Positions 11,970 through 24,329 are shown, counted from the stretch's first letter. The stretch is 64,000 nt of DNA from Cepaea nemoralis (GCA_014155875.1 JACEFZ010027760.1:188501-252500), one strand, 5' to 3'. Notes: generated from the sequence alone by a model not told the origin. A program made the numbers and translations.

Positions 11970-12165
11970 TCCGTGATTAAATTATTTAGCCGCCTATCTC
12001 GCACTCCGAGGGTTGTGGGTTCGATTCTGGATTCCAGAGACTGTTGAGGGTGAAGCTTTCTCAGAGACTCCTGCAGTCCGCGGTTCCGACAGAGATAGAG
12101 CCATAAGGGATTATACCCGTTGCAATGAAGTCAGTTCTCTCGTCCTTAAACCTTTAAACTGTCAT
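11970..12165 (+). mobile_element. SINE S2, diverged, plus strand
   Basis: A tRNA-like head with B box GGGTTCGATTCTGG, then GAGACTCCTGCAG and GAGCCATAAGGGATTATACC, matching S2 in the same order as at 6.4 kb. The core ACGGAGTTCGTGC is deleted or decayed. Confidence 0.6.
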
Positions 12166-12199
12166 TGGTATTGTGATAGCCATTTAATATAAACAGAAT

Positions 12200-12660
12200 G
12201 TGAAACTGGTCATATTTACAAGAACTCAACCAGAAGTGACAGAATTGACGTTGCGGCTAATGAACGTTCGTCAGCACACAAAAACTAAGACTGATAAAAT
12301 GTATTAAAAATTGCAAAAATAATTATCTTAAATGTGTCAGGCGTTGACTCAGTCTTGATCACGCAGCTTAGAAATCGCACTCTGTGACAGGAGGAACCAT
12401 GTTAAACGTAATGAACCAGCCATATTTTGGTAGTGAAGATAAGCAATCTTATGTTTTTGTCTTTAATTCCGTTATAATGCTTGCTTGCTTATCTATCTAT
12501 TTGTTTTCCAACCTGTTTTCTATACGTGTGCTTTTTGGACGTCTGTCTTTTTTTCTGTGTGTCTATTAGCTGTCTATTTTATTATTTGTCTGCCTTTATG
12601 AATGTTTGTGTACCTGACCTTCTATTTGTCCGTATCCAATTTTGCCGTTCAGTCTAAGGT
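12200..12660. other. no gene; pyrimidine-rich right half
   Basis: No supported gene. The right half grades into TCTGTCTA/TTTGTCTG-like simple sequence. Confidence 0.4.
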
Positions 12661-13140
12661 TGTATGTCTTTATGTTTGTGTAATGTGCTGTTTTCCTGTT
12701 TAATTGTTTCTCCTTGTTGTATGTTTACCTGTCTGCTTGTTTACCTGTCTGCTTGTTTACCTGTCTGTTTATCTGCCTGTCTGCTTGTTTACCTGTCTGC
12801 TTGTTTACCTGTCTGCTTGTTTACCTGTCTGTGGTGTTGTCTCCGTGACTGTTTGTGTGTCTGTTCTGCTGTCTAGGTGTCCTTTGGCTTCGGCAATCCT
12901 TCTGTCCTCGGCTATCTGTTTGCTTGGCTGTATATGCATCATCTTGCTTCTCCCTTTTCCAACTTCTGTATTCATTTGTTTGTCCAAGCTTCTCTCTGCA
13001 TTGCTTGCTTTTGCATCTATCTGTATATTTGCCTATTGTCAGCTTGTCCATAAGATTATTTTTCTGTCTGTGCCGCCACTATTCCTTCTTTCTATATGTG
13101 CCGACATTCTTCCTTTGTTTCTTTCTTTCCACCAAGTAAT
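12661..13140 (+). repeat. TTTACCTGTCTGCTTG minisatellite and degenerate (TCTG)n
   Basis: A core of tandem GTTTACCTGTCTGCTT units (12,725-12,835) flanked by degenerate TCTG-rich DNA. A 148-codon plus-strand open frame (CLPVCLFTCLLVYL) is a translation of the repeat and is not supported as a gene. Confidence 0.85.
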
Positions 13141-13190
13141 AAATAAATAACTTGTAGTTGTCAGTTACAGTCTTATATTTCAGACAGAAA

Positions 13191-13359
13191 TATAAGACAG
13201 TAGAACACTACGCAGGAAGCCAAAGAAGACTGATAAACCAACACAGAACTGGTGTCGTTAGCCGCTACACGCTGCGGGATTTGCTGAGGAGGGGATCCGA
13301 GCACTTATGGACTGAATGGTTCGATGTGCAATGAGGATGATCTGTCAACTAACTAACTA
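13191..13359 (+). mobile_element. 5'-truncated RNase H LINE 3' end with 14-bp TSD
   Basis: About 170 bp nearly identical to the 3' end of the LINE at 37.2-39.95 kb (ACACTACGCAGGAAGCCAAA through GATGATCTGTC and the ACTAACTAACTAA tail). It is flanked by the direct repeat ATTTCAGACAGAAA at 13177-13190 and 13360-13373. The close match means this LINE family was active recently. No catalytic domain is included. Confidence 0.92.
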
Positions 13360-13414
13360 ATTTCAGACAGAAAGTAATAAAACAAGACTAATAGACCTCA
13401 GACCCTTATAAATG

Positions 13415-13512
13415 TATAAGTGTGTGTGTGTGTGCGCGTGCGCGTGCGCATGGGTGTGGGAGCGTGCGCGTGTGCGTGTGCATGTGTGGTGTGTGTGTGT
13501 GTGTGTGTTCGC
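13415..13512 (+). repeat. (GT)n / GTGCGC microsatellite
   Basis: Alternating GTGTGT and GCGCGT tracts, a potential Z-DNA-forming purine-pyrimidine alternation of nearly 100 bp. Confidence 0.9.
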
Positions 13513-13805
13513 GCGTGTCTGTCCGAGAAAATAGTTGTTTAAATTCAAGACCTCAGAGTCGCATTGACCTCTAGAACAAAGTTAGAAGTGGACTGACTGC
13601 GAAATTGAAATTTCGAAAACCACAATCACAGAAATGAAGAGGAAAGTACCGAACTAGTCCCTCACCGCCCGAAACACAACAGGCCAGCTAATATCAGTGT
13701 TCATGAGTTGATTACAACAAACATTGTCTGGTCAGATGAGGCAATATCTCGTGGGACTTGAACACGAAACAGTTCAATAGACGAAGAACAACTGACGCGA
13801 CCGTT

Positions 13806-14107
13806 AGCATTCAGGGCTGTCCCAGAGGACATGGCGTCCACAGCAAAGGTTATGACAGTGTGATTGGAATCTTGTTTGTGTGTCTTTCTTCCTTTCTTCA
13901 TTTCTTTATCTCTGTCTTTCCTTTTATTTGCATTCCTGACTTCCCATGGGGCATAGTGTCTCACCACAGAGGTTACGACAGTCTTATTGGAATGTGGTTT
14001 TCTTTCTTTCTTTCCTTCTTGTTTCTTTCTGTCTTTCTTTTCATTAGCATTCGCGGCTTTCTTTGTCACATGTCGTCCACTACAGAGGTTATAATGGTTT
14101 TATTGGA
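13806..14107 (+). repeat. three tandem ~125-bp repeats
   Basis: Three copies share a block ending ACAGAGGTTACGACAGTCTT and then ATTGGAATNTNG, each followed by a TTTC-rich tract and a segment resembling ATTNGCATTCNNGNCTTTC. They start near 13,806, 13,930 and 14,050. The third tract runs into the long pyrimidine array, suggesting that array grew from the repeat's own TTTC segment. Confidence 0.7.
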
Positions 14108-14129
14108 ATCTTTCTTTCTTTCTTTCTTT

Positions 14130-14206
<77 letters not shown>

Positions 14207-14830
14207 TTTCTTTCATTCATTCATTCCTTCTTTTAGTTTTTGTTTCCTTTTTTTTCTTTCCCCTGTCTGTTTCTTTCATTCTCGCTTATTTCTTTCTTTC
14301 TCTCTACCTTTTTCTTTCTTTCTTTCTTTATGACCGTCTATCTATCTTTGTTATTTTATTTGTTTTGTTTATTTCTGTTAATTTTTCTGCTGTTCCTTCT
14401 TTCTTTCTATCTTTACTCAATTCTTTCTTTTCATCTTTGTTCTTTGTTTCTTTCTTTCTTACATTGTTTATTTCAATCTTACTTACTTTTTTATCACTGT
14501 CTTTCTGTCCATTTCCTTTCTTTATATCTTTGTTTTTGAGATTCTTTTTTTTTTTAACTTTCTTGTATTCTTTAGTTATCCCTTCCTTTATATCCATCGT
14601 TCCTTCTGTCTTTGTTGTTTTCTTTAATTCTTTCTGCTATTTTTCTATCGTCGTCCTCTTTTTTGTTTCCTTCTGGAATCTTTATATTTGGATTACCGTT
14701 ATTCTTAACTGTCTTACTATCTTTCTGTCTGTCTGTCGTTTTTTTTTTTTTAAATGTTATTTTCTTTCTTTTCTTCTCTTTTTCTTCCCGTCATTATTTC
14801 TTCACTTGTCGCTTTTCTTTAAAACGCGCA
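14108..14830 (+). repeat. pyrimidine-rich array: (TTTC)n, (CT)n
   Basis: A pure (CT)n core at 14,134-14,201 with (TTTC)n and T-rich degenerate sequence on both sides. Open frames rich in F, S and L are low-complexity artefacts. Confidence 0.9.
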
Positions 14831-15669
14831 TGAGGGAAAACTAATGATTGAGGTTTGCATATTTGCTTCAAACATCCACACTGTCTGTCTATGTTAACCT
14901 TGTGCTGTGTTTCTTCACTTCGCCTGTGGTTAGCTTGGAATCATTCTATATTCTATTAGTCATACGTGGTCTATAAATGTATACACAAGTAACCATTGTC
15001 GGTCTGGGTAAATACACAGAGTCTGCCGCATCTGTTCAGTGTCTACTCGTTATACAGAACTCCCGATAACGGCCATTCCCCATGTATATCTACCATAAGA
15101 CAGATGCCCTCTCTCTGCTGCTGCTTATCTATCATATCGTGAATCCATCAACGTTGTATAATCTTCTCCTGTTCCCCGTTACATCTCCTTCCCGTAGTTA
15201 TTATTATTATTTTTTTCAGAATTCATGACTTTTTATGTGTCCGGAATATTAATTTTATTTTAAATTGTATATGTCTTAATAACCGGCTTTCTTCATTAGG
15301 GAGTTATTATTAGAACGATCTTTTCTCTTGTCTTCATAATTTCTGTGATTACTATACATGTCTTGGTATCTGAAAATTACGTAGTCTGCTGCTGCATTCC
15401 TTTTTAGCAGTTACCTTTACTTACTCAGACAACTGATGTCATTCTATCTATCAACATTCCCTCAGTCTATCTTTACCAGCCAGTGAACAATGCCATTCTA
15501 TCTATCGTCACAAACGTGAGACCCTAACCAATAACTATCTGTCGGCTACTCTCAAGATTAGTCAGAGTCTACTTTTATATATAAATATCAATCAACATCC
15601 TTCCAGCCTATCCTCGTAATTCCATTGGTTTGTTTTCCTTTTAATATTCGTGTGTTTCTTGTCTATGTG

Positions 15670-15672
<3 letters not shown>
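14831..15672. other. no recognisable feature
   Basis: About 840 bp of apparently unique AT-rich DNA with no open frame above 60 codons outside repeats. Confidence 0.5.
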
Positions 15673-15759
<87 letters not shown>

Positions 15760-15780
15760 ATCTTTCTCACTCACACACAA
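15673..15780 (+). repeat. (CT)n-(GC)n-(AC)n compound microsatellite
   Basis: (CT)n followed by CGCGCGCGCGCG and then a short CACACACA run. Confidence 0.95.
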
Positions 15781-15821
15781 ACAGACACATCATAATTGTT
15801 CCCCCCGCGTTTCCATCCTGT

Positions 15822-16045
15822 TTCAGGATATTGCGGTCAACATCAGCATCTTTCAGCTGTATGTTGATTCCTAGGCTAGATTACGCTTATCAGCACGCCA
15901 CGACTTTCTGAGCGACCGGCTCCATACTCTCATAAGTCATTGACGCGACTCGAACCACTTCTAATTCTCGTGCGCTCACGTCAACCACGAGAGTATTCGT
16001 GATTAACGGAGAAAGCTGCTAACCCCTCGGCCAGGGAGCGGGCAC
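15822..16045 (-). mobile_element. SINE S3, near full length
   Basis: Minus strand: a head with A-box-like TGGCCGAGGGGTTAG and B-box-like GGTTCGAGTCG, then GAGCCGGTCGCTCAGAAAG, ending near CCGCAATATCCTGAA. This copy shows that S3 has a tRNA-like Pol III head. Confidence 0.7.
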
Positions 16046-16364
16046 ACATCATGATAACATCGACAAATATTCTCTGACTCTAGTGCTATATTCTTCTATT
16101 AGTCTTACCGGCTTCATATATTTCTCAACTTACGTACCACATGTACACTAGATGCTAGAGTTTAAAATATGTTCGTCTCCCAACCACTTTCCCATCTCTC
16201 GTGCTAGTCATTCTTCTGTTGGTTTGCTTGGTTTTCTCTCTTTGTCAGTCTCTATCTCTCTTATTGATGTATATGTTCGGTGTCTCTCTGTCTCTTTCTG
16301 CCCCTCTGTCTCTCCGTTTTCTTGTCATTAGCTTTCTCCCGTTCGGCTTCTCTTTCTCTTTACT

Positions 16365-16385
16365 CTCTCTCTCTCTCTCTCTCTT

Positions 16386-16440
<55 letters not shown>
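16365..16440 (+). repeat. (CT)n microsatellite
   Basis: (CT)n with two TTTACT interruptions. Confidence 0.95.
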
Positions 16441-16443
<3 letters not shown>

Positions 16444-16479
16444 ACAATAATAATTATCATCAACATGTCACAGAAACTA

Positions 16480-17175
16480 GTGTAATAAACATTCTCCTAA
16501 GTGTGATACGTTACACCTACCTTAGGTAATTATAATTGTCATGTTAAAATTAGTTTTAGTTAGTCACGATGTATTGATTATTGCACAATCTCCATGTGTT
16601 TATAACGCATATTGTTTCTGTTCTTGTCGTTGTTCTCTAAGATTAGCTTCATGAGTGATGTGTGAATAAAATAATGTATGAGAGCAGAGAAAGACAGGAA
16701 ATCAGAATGTCAGGCGCGTCTTCCTGCCTAATTCTGAACCAGGGGGCTGCGTGGTCTCGAGGTATGGTGTCCGCCTCAAGTGCTGGAGGTCTCGGGTTCA
16801 AGCCCCGGTGGTGGCCGGGATTTTTTCTCGTGGACTTCTAGTAATAAAATTTCCTCTGGTCTCTGGGTAGTGAGATCGGACGCCCGTGTGTATTGTTGTG
16901 CACAAAAAATCCCTTGGCTGTTGGAAATCGAAAATGAGTAGCCTAACGGCGCTGCCCGGGCAAACTTTCGAGTTAAAAATCTACGCAAGTATTTCAAGAT
17001 CCTCGCCGGTGCCACGGAGTTCGTGCACTGAGTTGAGTTTCTCCTGACTCAGGTTTGAGTTAGGAGTAGAACGGAGCCTTATGGGTTACACCCGTGTGCC
17101 GTGATGTTGATCCATCGACTAAACTAAACTAAAACTAAACTAAACTAATTCTGAACCCTTTGAAAATAAATAACA
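16480..17175 (+). mobile_element. CR1-like LINE 3' UTR fragment, split by SINE S1
   Basis: Plus-strand sequence matches the 3' UTR of LINE-B (minus strand, 53.34-53.66 kb): GATGTGTGAATAAAATAATG, then CAGAATGTCAGGCGCGTC, and after the SINE CCCTTTGAAAATAAATAA with a poly(A) signal. It has no coding part. The S1 SINE occupies 16,741-17,144. Confidence 0.75.
16741..17144 (+). mobile_element. tRNA-derived SINE S1, full length, 13-bp TSD
   Basis: A 404-bp SINE. The head GGGGGCTGCGTGGTCTCGAG has an A-box-like TGGTCTCGAGG and a B box CGGGTTCAAGCCC, resembling a tRNA-Glu or tRNA-Asp type. Next come a linker, the core CCACGGAGTTCGTGCACTGA, and a tail GATCCATCGACTAAACTAAA with (TAAAC)n. It is flanked by CTAATTCTGAACC at 16728-16740 and 17145-17157. 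The 3' end resembles the 3' end of the RNase H LINE at 39.95 kb, its probable mobilising partner. Confidence 0.9.
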
Positions 17176-17177
17176 TG

Positions 17178-17180
17178 TGG

Positions 17181-17244
<64 letters not shown>

Positions 17245-17450
17245 CTCTTTTCTGTGTGTGTGTGTCTGGCTATCCGTTACTCTCTTTGTCTTTCACAGTA
17301 TGTTATTCTATCTGTGTTTCTCGGTGACCGTGCGTCTGTCTATTTGTCTATCTACCTGCTTATCTGTCTGTCTATTTATCTGTCTGTTTGCCTCTCTCCT
17401 CCTCTCTCTCTCTCTCTCTGTCTATGTCTCTCTCCCCTCAGTATATTGTT
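17178..17450 (+). repeat. (CT)n and degenerate TCTG microsatellites
   Basis: Two (CT)n blocks separated by (GT)n and TCTATCTG-like sequence. It sits where a LINE tail would end. Confidence 0.85.
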
Positions 17451-17574
17451 TAAAGTATATTTTTTATATATTCTCTTGCACCACTCAGAAAGTAGAACCA
17501 TGCCTGTCTTTATCAAGGAATATTGACAAAAAACGCAAATAGAACATAAAACAATCCACACACACACACACAAA

Positions 17575-18860
17575 CATCCATTATCTCTTGAAGGTCATTG
17601 TAATCACTTATATATTATTCAGTATCTCCACAATAGCCAACCTCTCTGAACCAGTTCTCGAAACGGCTTTCATGTCCTATTCTCCTTAACCTACAGATAA
17701 ATAACATAAATACATTTATGGCAAAACATTGGGAGAAATGAGAAAAATACAATCATAATCCCCCCGATCTTAAACGCACATTACATTATTTGCTTAATCT
17801 CAGAGCCCGCCGATGGTATTGGCCATGCTCCATATTTGATGACGTCGTTTCCGTTAATGATGGCCACATTTCATTTTCCGCTGATGTCATACCGGAAATT
17901 GCCGCTTCAAATTCCAGCGCTAAACGATTGGAGGAAAGATGAGTAGGATTTAACTTATATTTTTCAGGATTAACTGCTAGAGACAATAATGTGTTTGGAA
18001 ATTGAAATATTTGCAATCCCCAAAGCAATTATAAACATGATATAGAGAATTTTCTTATTCTCTCCTCCCAATTCGACTCGTTGGTCATTTAGATTGTTGA
18101 GTAAAATTCACATTTTATTTCAGACTGGAGTATTTCATCATTCGATTCCGCTTTTAATTTACATTTTTGTTACCGTGACTGTGGGATTACAAGAGAGTTA
18201 CACAATTATCTTAGAGCCTAGTGGTTTCTTCTACGGTAGTTCGGGGTTCCATGTTACAGTTCGTGGGCCAGCATCTAAAAATGGCGCAAGTTTTTATGAC
18301 AAAATATTCAAGACATCCAGGTCTTTCTTTTATCTGTCATCGTAAGCATAAGTAATGTCAACTGGCGAAAGGATACACGCCTCTCATGTGAGCTTGGTTT
18401 AAAGTGTTCTGGATGTACTCTGTTGATGTTCCTCTATGCCATCCAACAAGACATAAAATCTTGGGGAGAGGATACTGGAATTCTATAGTATATAATAAAA
18501 GAAGTGCTGTATGCACAGTTGAGTTGAGTTGAGCTACACAAAGCCAGAGATGCCAGAAACAAATTAAAGAAAGCACTTCCGAATATTTGAAGTGGGAGTA
18601 TTCTGTATCAAATAATTCCATATATGCCTTCCTTTTTCCCCCCGTTTCTCCGATTTGTGATAGACTATCAACAACCCCGCCCCAAGAATTCCAATTTTAA
18701 GCTGAACAGCGAAGGTAATCGACTCATAACCAACATCTTTATTTTGCCAATTTAAATTTCCCAATGGCCAGGGAAGATACGTGGCGGAAGACGATTTAAT
18801 GACTAGATAAATCAGCATGTGTAGAACATGCGTCTACATCAAAGATCTTCTGTAGTTCGG
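17575..18860. other. no recognisable gene
   Basis: About 1.3 kb of apparently unique sequence. Open frames of 80-87 codons on both strands show no recognisable domain, start context or codon pattern, so I do not call them. Confidence 0.45.
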
Positions 18861-18864
18861 TTGC

Positions 18865-19225
18865 TAGTGAGAGACCTCAACAATCTGGGCCTCCATGCTT
18901 GCCGATTTATGTCTGCAAGACTAGTCCAAACTTTGCAAGAGTTGCAAACCCATTTATGTCTGAGAAGCTACAACAATCTTGGCAAGAATTGCAAGCCAAT
19001 TTATATCTAAGAGACTACACCAATCTTAGCAAGAGTTGCAAGCCCATTTATGTATGAGGGGCTACACCAATCGTAGACAGACATGCAAACCCATTTATGT
19101 CTGAGAGGCTACACCAATCTTGGTCAGAGTTGCAACCCCATTTATGTCTGAGAGGCTACAACAATCTTGGACAGACTTGCACGCCCATTTATGTATTAGA
19201 AGCTGCTCTAATCTTTTACAGGGTT
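18865..19225 (+). repeat. ~48-bp minisatellite, about 7 units
   Basis: Repeats of a unit containing GAGAGGCTACACCAATCTTG and TTGCAAGCCCATTTATGTCT. Divergence between units is visible. Confidence 0.9.
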
Positions 19226-19978
19226 GCAAGCCATGTAAATATGTACATCAAATATGAGCTCCTCTACGCCATAGAGTGACTGCAACTGGCCCAATATGAA
19301 CAGACCTTCCATTTATGTGTTAACTTAAATGCCTCTGGAATTTCCACATCCTCCATTTCAAGCTTACCCTTACAATGCCCTGTTGGTTATAGTGTCATAT
19401 TTCGTGGCGGAAACAGAGGATCTCTTCATGGAGACAATAGCTACGATCATCCACCACTATGGTCACTGTTAAGAGGTAAAGCAATGGCAAACTACCCTCT
19501 TTACAGCTGCTTAGCCTATCATGATTCAGAGATATTCAGATAAACTGCACCATAAGAGCAGCTTGGCGTTTTAGGATAGTTAAGTGCAAAGATAAATTGG
19601 AAAACAGCTGCTAGAGGAAGGCAAAGAGATACATATCTGGGTCACCTGACCATATGGCATAATCGACAAAAGCGCACCAGCATGACTCAAGAATGATGAT
19701 CGTGTGGGGTGGCTAACCAAGGCCTCCCACGCTTTTCGACATAGTCCCTGATTATGTTCATTATCCAGATAAAATGTATATATGTAAATATGACTTCATC
19801 AGTATAGAAGACATACAATGCATCTGCTTAGATAGCATCTTTGAGTTGATGAGGCTCATAAAACGCTTCCTTGTGTCACTGTGGATAATCTTGGCGGGAA
19901 TGATGTCAAAAGCAACGATTAATGAGAAGACGTTGTGCACCACCCATTGCTCTTTATGCCTAGCTGGCCTTTCGATTC
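19226..19978. other. no gene; possible decayed LINE C-terminus
   Basis: 19,600-19,745 weakly resembles the L4 LINE C-terminus (TCACCTGACCATATGGCATA ... GGCCTCCCACGCTTTTCG). AAAGCAATGGCAAACTACCC near 19,480 recalls the S3 core but the flanks do not match. Confidence 0.35.
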
Positions 19979-19980
19979 AA

Positions 19981-20048
<68 letters not shown>

Positions 20049-20330
20049 GTCTATCTGTCTGTCTGTCTGTCTGTCGGTCGGTCTGTCTGTCTCTCTGTCT
20101 GTCTATCGATCTGTCTGTCTGTCTGTCTGTCGATCTGTCTATCTAGTGGGTAGCTGTCTGACTGTGTGTCTGTGTGTGTGTCTGTCTCTATTTGTGTCTA
20201 TCTATATATCTATCTATATGTCTTTCTGTCTGTCTATTTATCTGTCTTTCCATCTGTCTGTCTATCTGTCTGTTTGCCTGTTTGTCTGGCTGTCAATCTG
20301 TCTTTGTGACTGTCTGTGTATATGTCTGTT
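19979..20330 (+). repeat. (TCTA)n / (TCTG)n tetranucleotide array
   Basis: Pure (ATCT)n at 19,981-20,050, then (GTCT)n and mixtures. Open frames rich in YLSI and CLSV are artefacts. Confidence 0.95.
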
Positions 20331-20954
20331 TCTGTGTGAAAGACTCTCAGTTCTGCTGTTACTTGGTTCACAGATATATGGGTCTATCTGTTATTTCTAT
20401 CGTTGCCTATTTGTCATTTCTTGATCCATCTATGTGCAATGACATTCTTTCTGTCTCTCGGTTTATCTTTCTATTTATTCGCCTATCCTTAAATGTGTTT
20501 ATGTCCGCTTGCAAGAATTTCCTTTAGTTCTTCTATATCTTACCTCACCAATCTACAACGTATATGTGTATCCTCATAATTTCTGTTACTGGTATGTCCG
20601 TTGTGTGCCAGCTCTTAATCCATCTATAATCAATGACTTTCTGTCTGCCTCCCTGTCTGCCTGCTTCTGTACTTGCGTATCTAGAAACTGATTGCCTGCC
20701 TTTACCGTCACTTCAAAATCTCCATGAAAAGTGGATTCTCCTATTTTTATTTTGATATATCGTTATTTGACCCAATAACACGTGGCAGCCAGAAACTGTT
20801 GTTGCCCCAGAAATCGAGGCTGGGCTCGGCTGTAAAGGGTTCCTGCCGTCGATGCGGAAAATAGCAAGTCTCTGAAACTGTTAGGGTCACAGAATCCGAC
20901 CTCACAGCTGAAGACATCGACGTGTATCTATTGGGGAACTTCTAATGAGACGTT
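20331..20954. other. no recognisable feature
   Basis: Spacer between the tetranucleotide and trinucleotide arrays, with no supported gene. Confidence 0.4.
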
Positions 20955-21830
<876 letters not shown>

Positions 21831-22064
21831 CTTGCAACTACATGCCTAATTACTATGGCCTCGTTTATTATTCTTTGAATGCAGTATACGAAATGTCTTT
21901 TCTTTGTCTTTGTTAACTTTAAGGCCGCACAAGTTACCAAGGGAATCCACAACAATGTTCCTGAAGTCTTCAAGGCTGCCAAAGTATACCCACATTACAA
22001 ATTTGGTCACCCAAACAGCTGCAGAACGTTATCACTACTTTCATCTTCATCGAAACCTCTAGAA

Positions 22065-22471
22065 CAGTGGTTCTCAACCGCTGGGGAATTCCACCCTCAC
22101 CTTCCCCTCTCCCCCCCCCCCCACTGGGGAAATTTAGAGTTTCCAGGGGGGGGGGGGGAATTAAGATCATTTCAAGATCGCGTTAATACAAGAACCGCTT
22201 ACTTGATTTTGTTTTTCCCCCCATACTTTACGGTTCTGTACTTCTCGCCCTTCTTAAATTCGTTATATAACGTAAGTAGACCTGCAAATCACGTTTTATG
22301 TAGACGTCTAGACTTGTTCTAGTATGTGTTACTAAATTTAGCTTCCATTTTTACGTATTTTGTGTAGGGGCAGGGGGAAATTTATAGGGAGGAAATGCGA
22401 AAGGGGTTGGGGGGGGGGGGATGACATGCTGAACATATGGTGAAAGAAAACAAAAAGTTTGAGAACCATTT
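22065..22471. mobile_element. hAT-type MITE with 8-bp TSD
   Basis: The left end CAGTGGTTCTCAA and right end TTGAGAACCATTT form imperfect terminal inverted repeats of hAT-Charlie type. The perfect 8-bp duplication CTCTAGAA occurs at 22057-22064 and 22472-22479. At 407 bp it has no coding capacity and contains C-rich and G-rich runs. It is non-autonomous and interrupts the CR1-like RT fragment. Confidence 0.9.
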
Positions 22472-22494
22472 CTCTAGAAGATCACATCTATTAT

Positions 22495-22735
22495 ATGGAG
22501 TAAAGATGAGAGGATCGACAGCCTTGCACCGGATTTTATCCGATATGATTCGATCTCTTTCAGCGGAGCGCCTTTCGAATCCCTCGCACAGAGCACGAAC
22601 TCCGTATCTGCAGCGACGACCCCCAGGAGTCGTCGAGACAACTGTACTCGTCAGCCGAAGATGAAGTCCTGGAATGAACCCATGGCATTCAGGGCGCGAG
22701 ACAGACGGTTTAACCACTTCTCCATGGAGACACCA
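22495..22735 (-). mobile_element. SINE S2, diverged
   Basis: The same arrangement as the S2 copy at 6.4 kb with many substitutions: on plus, GCACCGGATTTTATCCGATA, GCACGAACTCCGTA and ACCACTTCTCCATGGAGAC. Confidence 0.75.
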
Positions 22736-22739
22736 GACT

Positions 22740-22860
22740 CAAACACTACACGAGTAGTGGAACTCTTCGCTGGTCGTTGCAGATGAGGACGGATCACGTA
22801 TGGGAATGTCTTTAGTGCTGTGATGTCTGCTCTTGACTCAACTCAATTCAACTCTTAAAT
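22740..22860 (+). mobile_element. RNase H LINE 3' end (as at 8.4 kb)
   Basis: TGGAACTCTTCGCTGGTCGT through GTGCTGTGATGTC matches 8,354-8,433, followed by a CTCAACTCAATTCAACT tail. 5'-truncated. Confidence 0.7.
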
Positions 22861-23064
22861 TATTCGTTATAGCCTGTTGACTTCAGGCCGAAGCTTGGTA
22901 TCGTGCCATACTGCCAGACTTAACATGGCAAGCAGCTGGCTTTCCGAGAGATACGAACAAATGTGGTGCTGTCTTCATTGACTTCACAACACCTGTCAAT
23001 GTATTAGACCACATGATCATGACACAGATGTTGTCATCTCTGAAAAATATGAGCAAATCTCTCG

Positions 23065-23170
23065 AGCTGAGGTCAGCATGGCAGAATGGTTAAGAGCACT
23101 CGGTCTTAAACATCCCGTGTGCTGATGGAAGGGTAACAAGTTCAACCCCTACATTACTCACTTTACCTGA
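23065..23170 (+). mobile_element. tRNA-like SINE head, fourth type
   Basis: GGTCAGCATGGCAGAATGGT then TAAGAGCACTCGG, with B-box-like AAGTTCAACCCC, resembles a tRNA-Leu or tRNA-Ser gene. The extra loop and stems do not fold cleanly by eye, so I read it as a SINE head and not a working tRNA. Confidence 0.4.
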
Positions 23171-23395
23171 AATGTTGACTTCTCGTTATTAACTTGGGGA
23201 CGTAAATTACAAGTACATCAGAAGTCGGAGTGGGTTCGTCTGATGGCTAGGGACACTGGAAATAGGGAAAGCTAATCCACACGCAAACATCAGTCAAGTG
23301 CACTAGAAGTAATAGCACGTATATGAACTACGCTTGAGTTCAAATCGAGCGAACGCCAAAATCATACTAGAGTATCATCATATTCTTTTGAGATT
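23171..23395. other. no recognisable feature
   Basis: Spacer with no supported feature. Confidence 0.35.
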
Positions 23396-23895
23396 GTTAA
23401 CATGTACTCTATAAGACCCTTTTACACGCGTTATAAGACCCTTTCACACACGTTATGAGACCCTTTCACACACGCTATAAGACCCTTTCACACACGTTAT
23501 AAGACCCTTTCACACACGTTATAAGACCCCTTTTACACACGTTATAAGACCCTTTCACACACGTTCGAAGACCCCTTTTACACACGTTATAAGACCCTTT
23601 CACACACGTTATAAGACCCTTTCACACACGTTATAAGACCCTTTCACACACATTATAAGACCCTTTCACACACATTATAAGACCCTTTCACACACATTAT
23701 AAGACCCTTTCACACACGTTATAACACCCTTTCACACACGTTATAACACCCTTTCACACACGTTATAACACCCTTTCACACACGTTATAACACCCTTTCA
23801 CACACGTTATAACACCCTTTCACACACGTTATAAGACCCGTTCACACACATTATAAGACACTTTCACACACGTTATAAGTCCCTTTCACACGCCT
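23396..23895 (+). repeat. ~21-bp minisatellite
   Basis: About 23 copies of ACGTTATAAGACCCTTTCAC plus A/C. The block with AACACC in place of AAGACC (23,720-23,830) forms a subarray, so variant spread is local. Confidence 0.95.
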
Positions 23896-23899
23896 TAGT

Positions 23900-24325
23900 G
23901 TGCCTTGAGTATATGGTGCTCGACTAATATGTTGTATACCAGTCGGTACTCAGTGGGTCATGTGGTTAGGTTACGCCTGCCGCCTGTACTACCCAAGACA
24001 TTTTCTTGTGCTCATGTTAGGCTGTATCCACCTGGCATCCAACTACATATTACAGATTCGAACTCACCCTAATGTGGATGCCGCACATAACCGCTGTCCA
24101 GCCGGCAGTCGGCAATGACCACACTGCATAGGTGAGAGGTTCGAATCCAGATGTCGGTAGCTACAGCTTTCGATTGTTATATTATATAGAATGTCCTTGG
24201 CACCTGCTACTTGCTTTTCCTTCTAAGAGAGTTGATCAATACTTCTGAATTGTTTAAGGGCTATCGCAGAAGGGTCCTTTACATTGATGTTGACCGTACA
24301 CCCCATTCCCTAATGTGTCACCTTC
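23900..24325. other. no gene; possible tRNA-like repeat
   Basis: 23,940-24,150 has short tRNA-like boxes (GAGAGGTTCGAATCCAG) and resembles 27,560-27,760 in parts. The relation is too weak to classify. Confidence 0.3.
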
Positions 24326-24329
24326 TCTT

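Larger units (their letters stand above)
21905..23060 (+). pseudogene. CR1-like LINE RT fragment, multiply interrupted
   Basis: The left part (21,905-22,056) encodes FKAAKVYPHYKFG and then LSLLSSSSKPLE, the start of a CR1-like RT (compare KIAKVYPLLKSG ... ISLLSSLSKPLEK in LINE-B). The right part (22,865-23,060) encodes NKCGAVFIDFTTPVNVLDHM, the RT motif A region. A hAT MITE, an S2 SINE and an RNase H LINE 3' end lie between them. Catalytic motifs B and C are absent. Confidence 0.7.

Noticed and set aside
17786..18345. Open frames of 80-83 codons as host exons
   Set aside because: No recognisable domain and no convincing splice sites.
23065..23170. Possible functional tRNA gene
   Set aside because: A and B boxes are present but cloverleaf pairing is poor by eye, and several SINE heads here look alike. 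A tRNAscan-SE run would decide.
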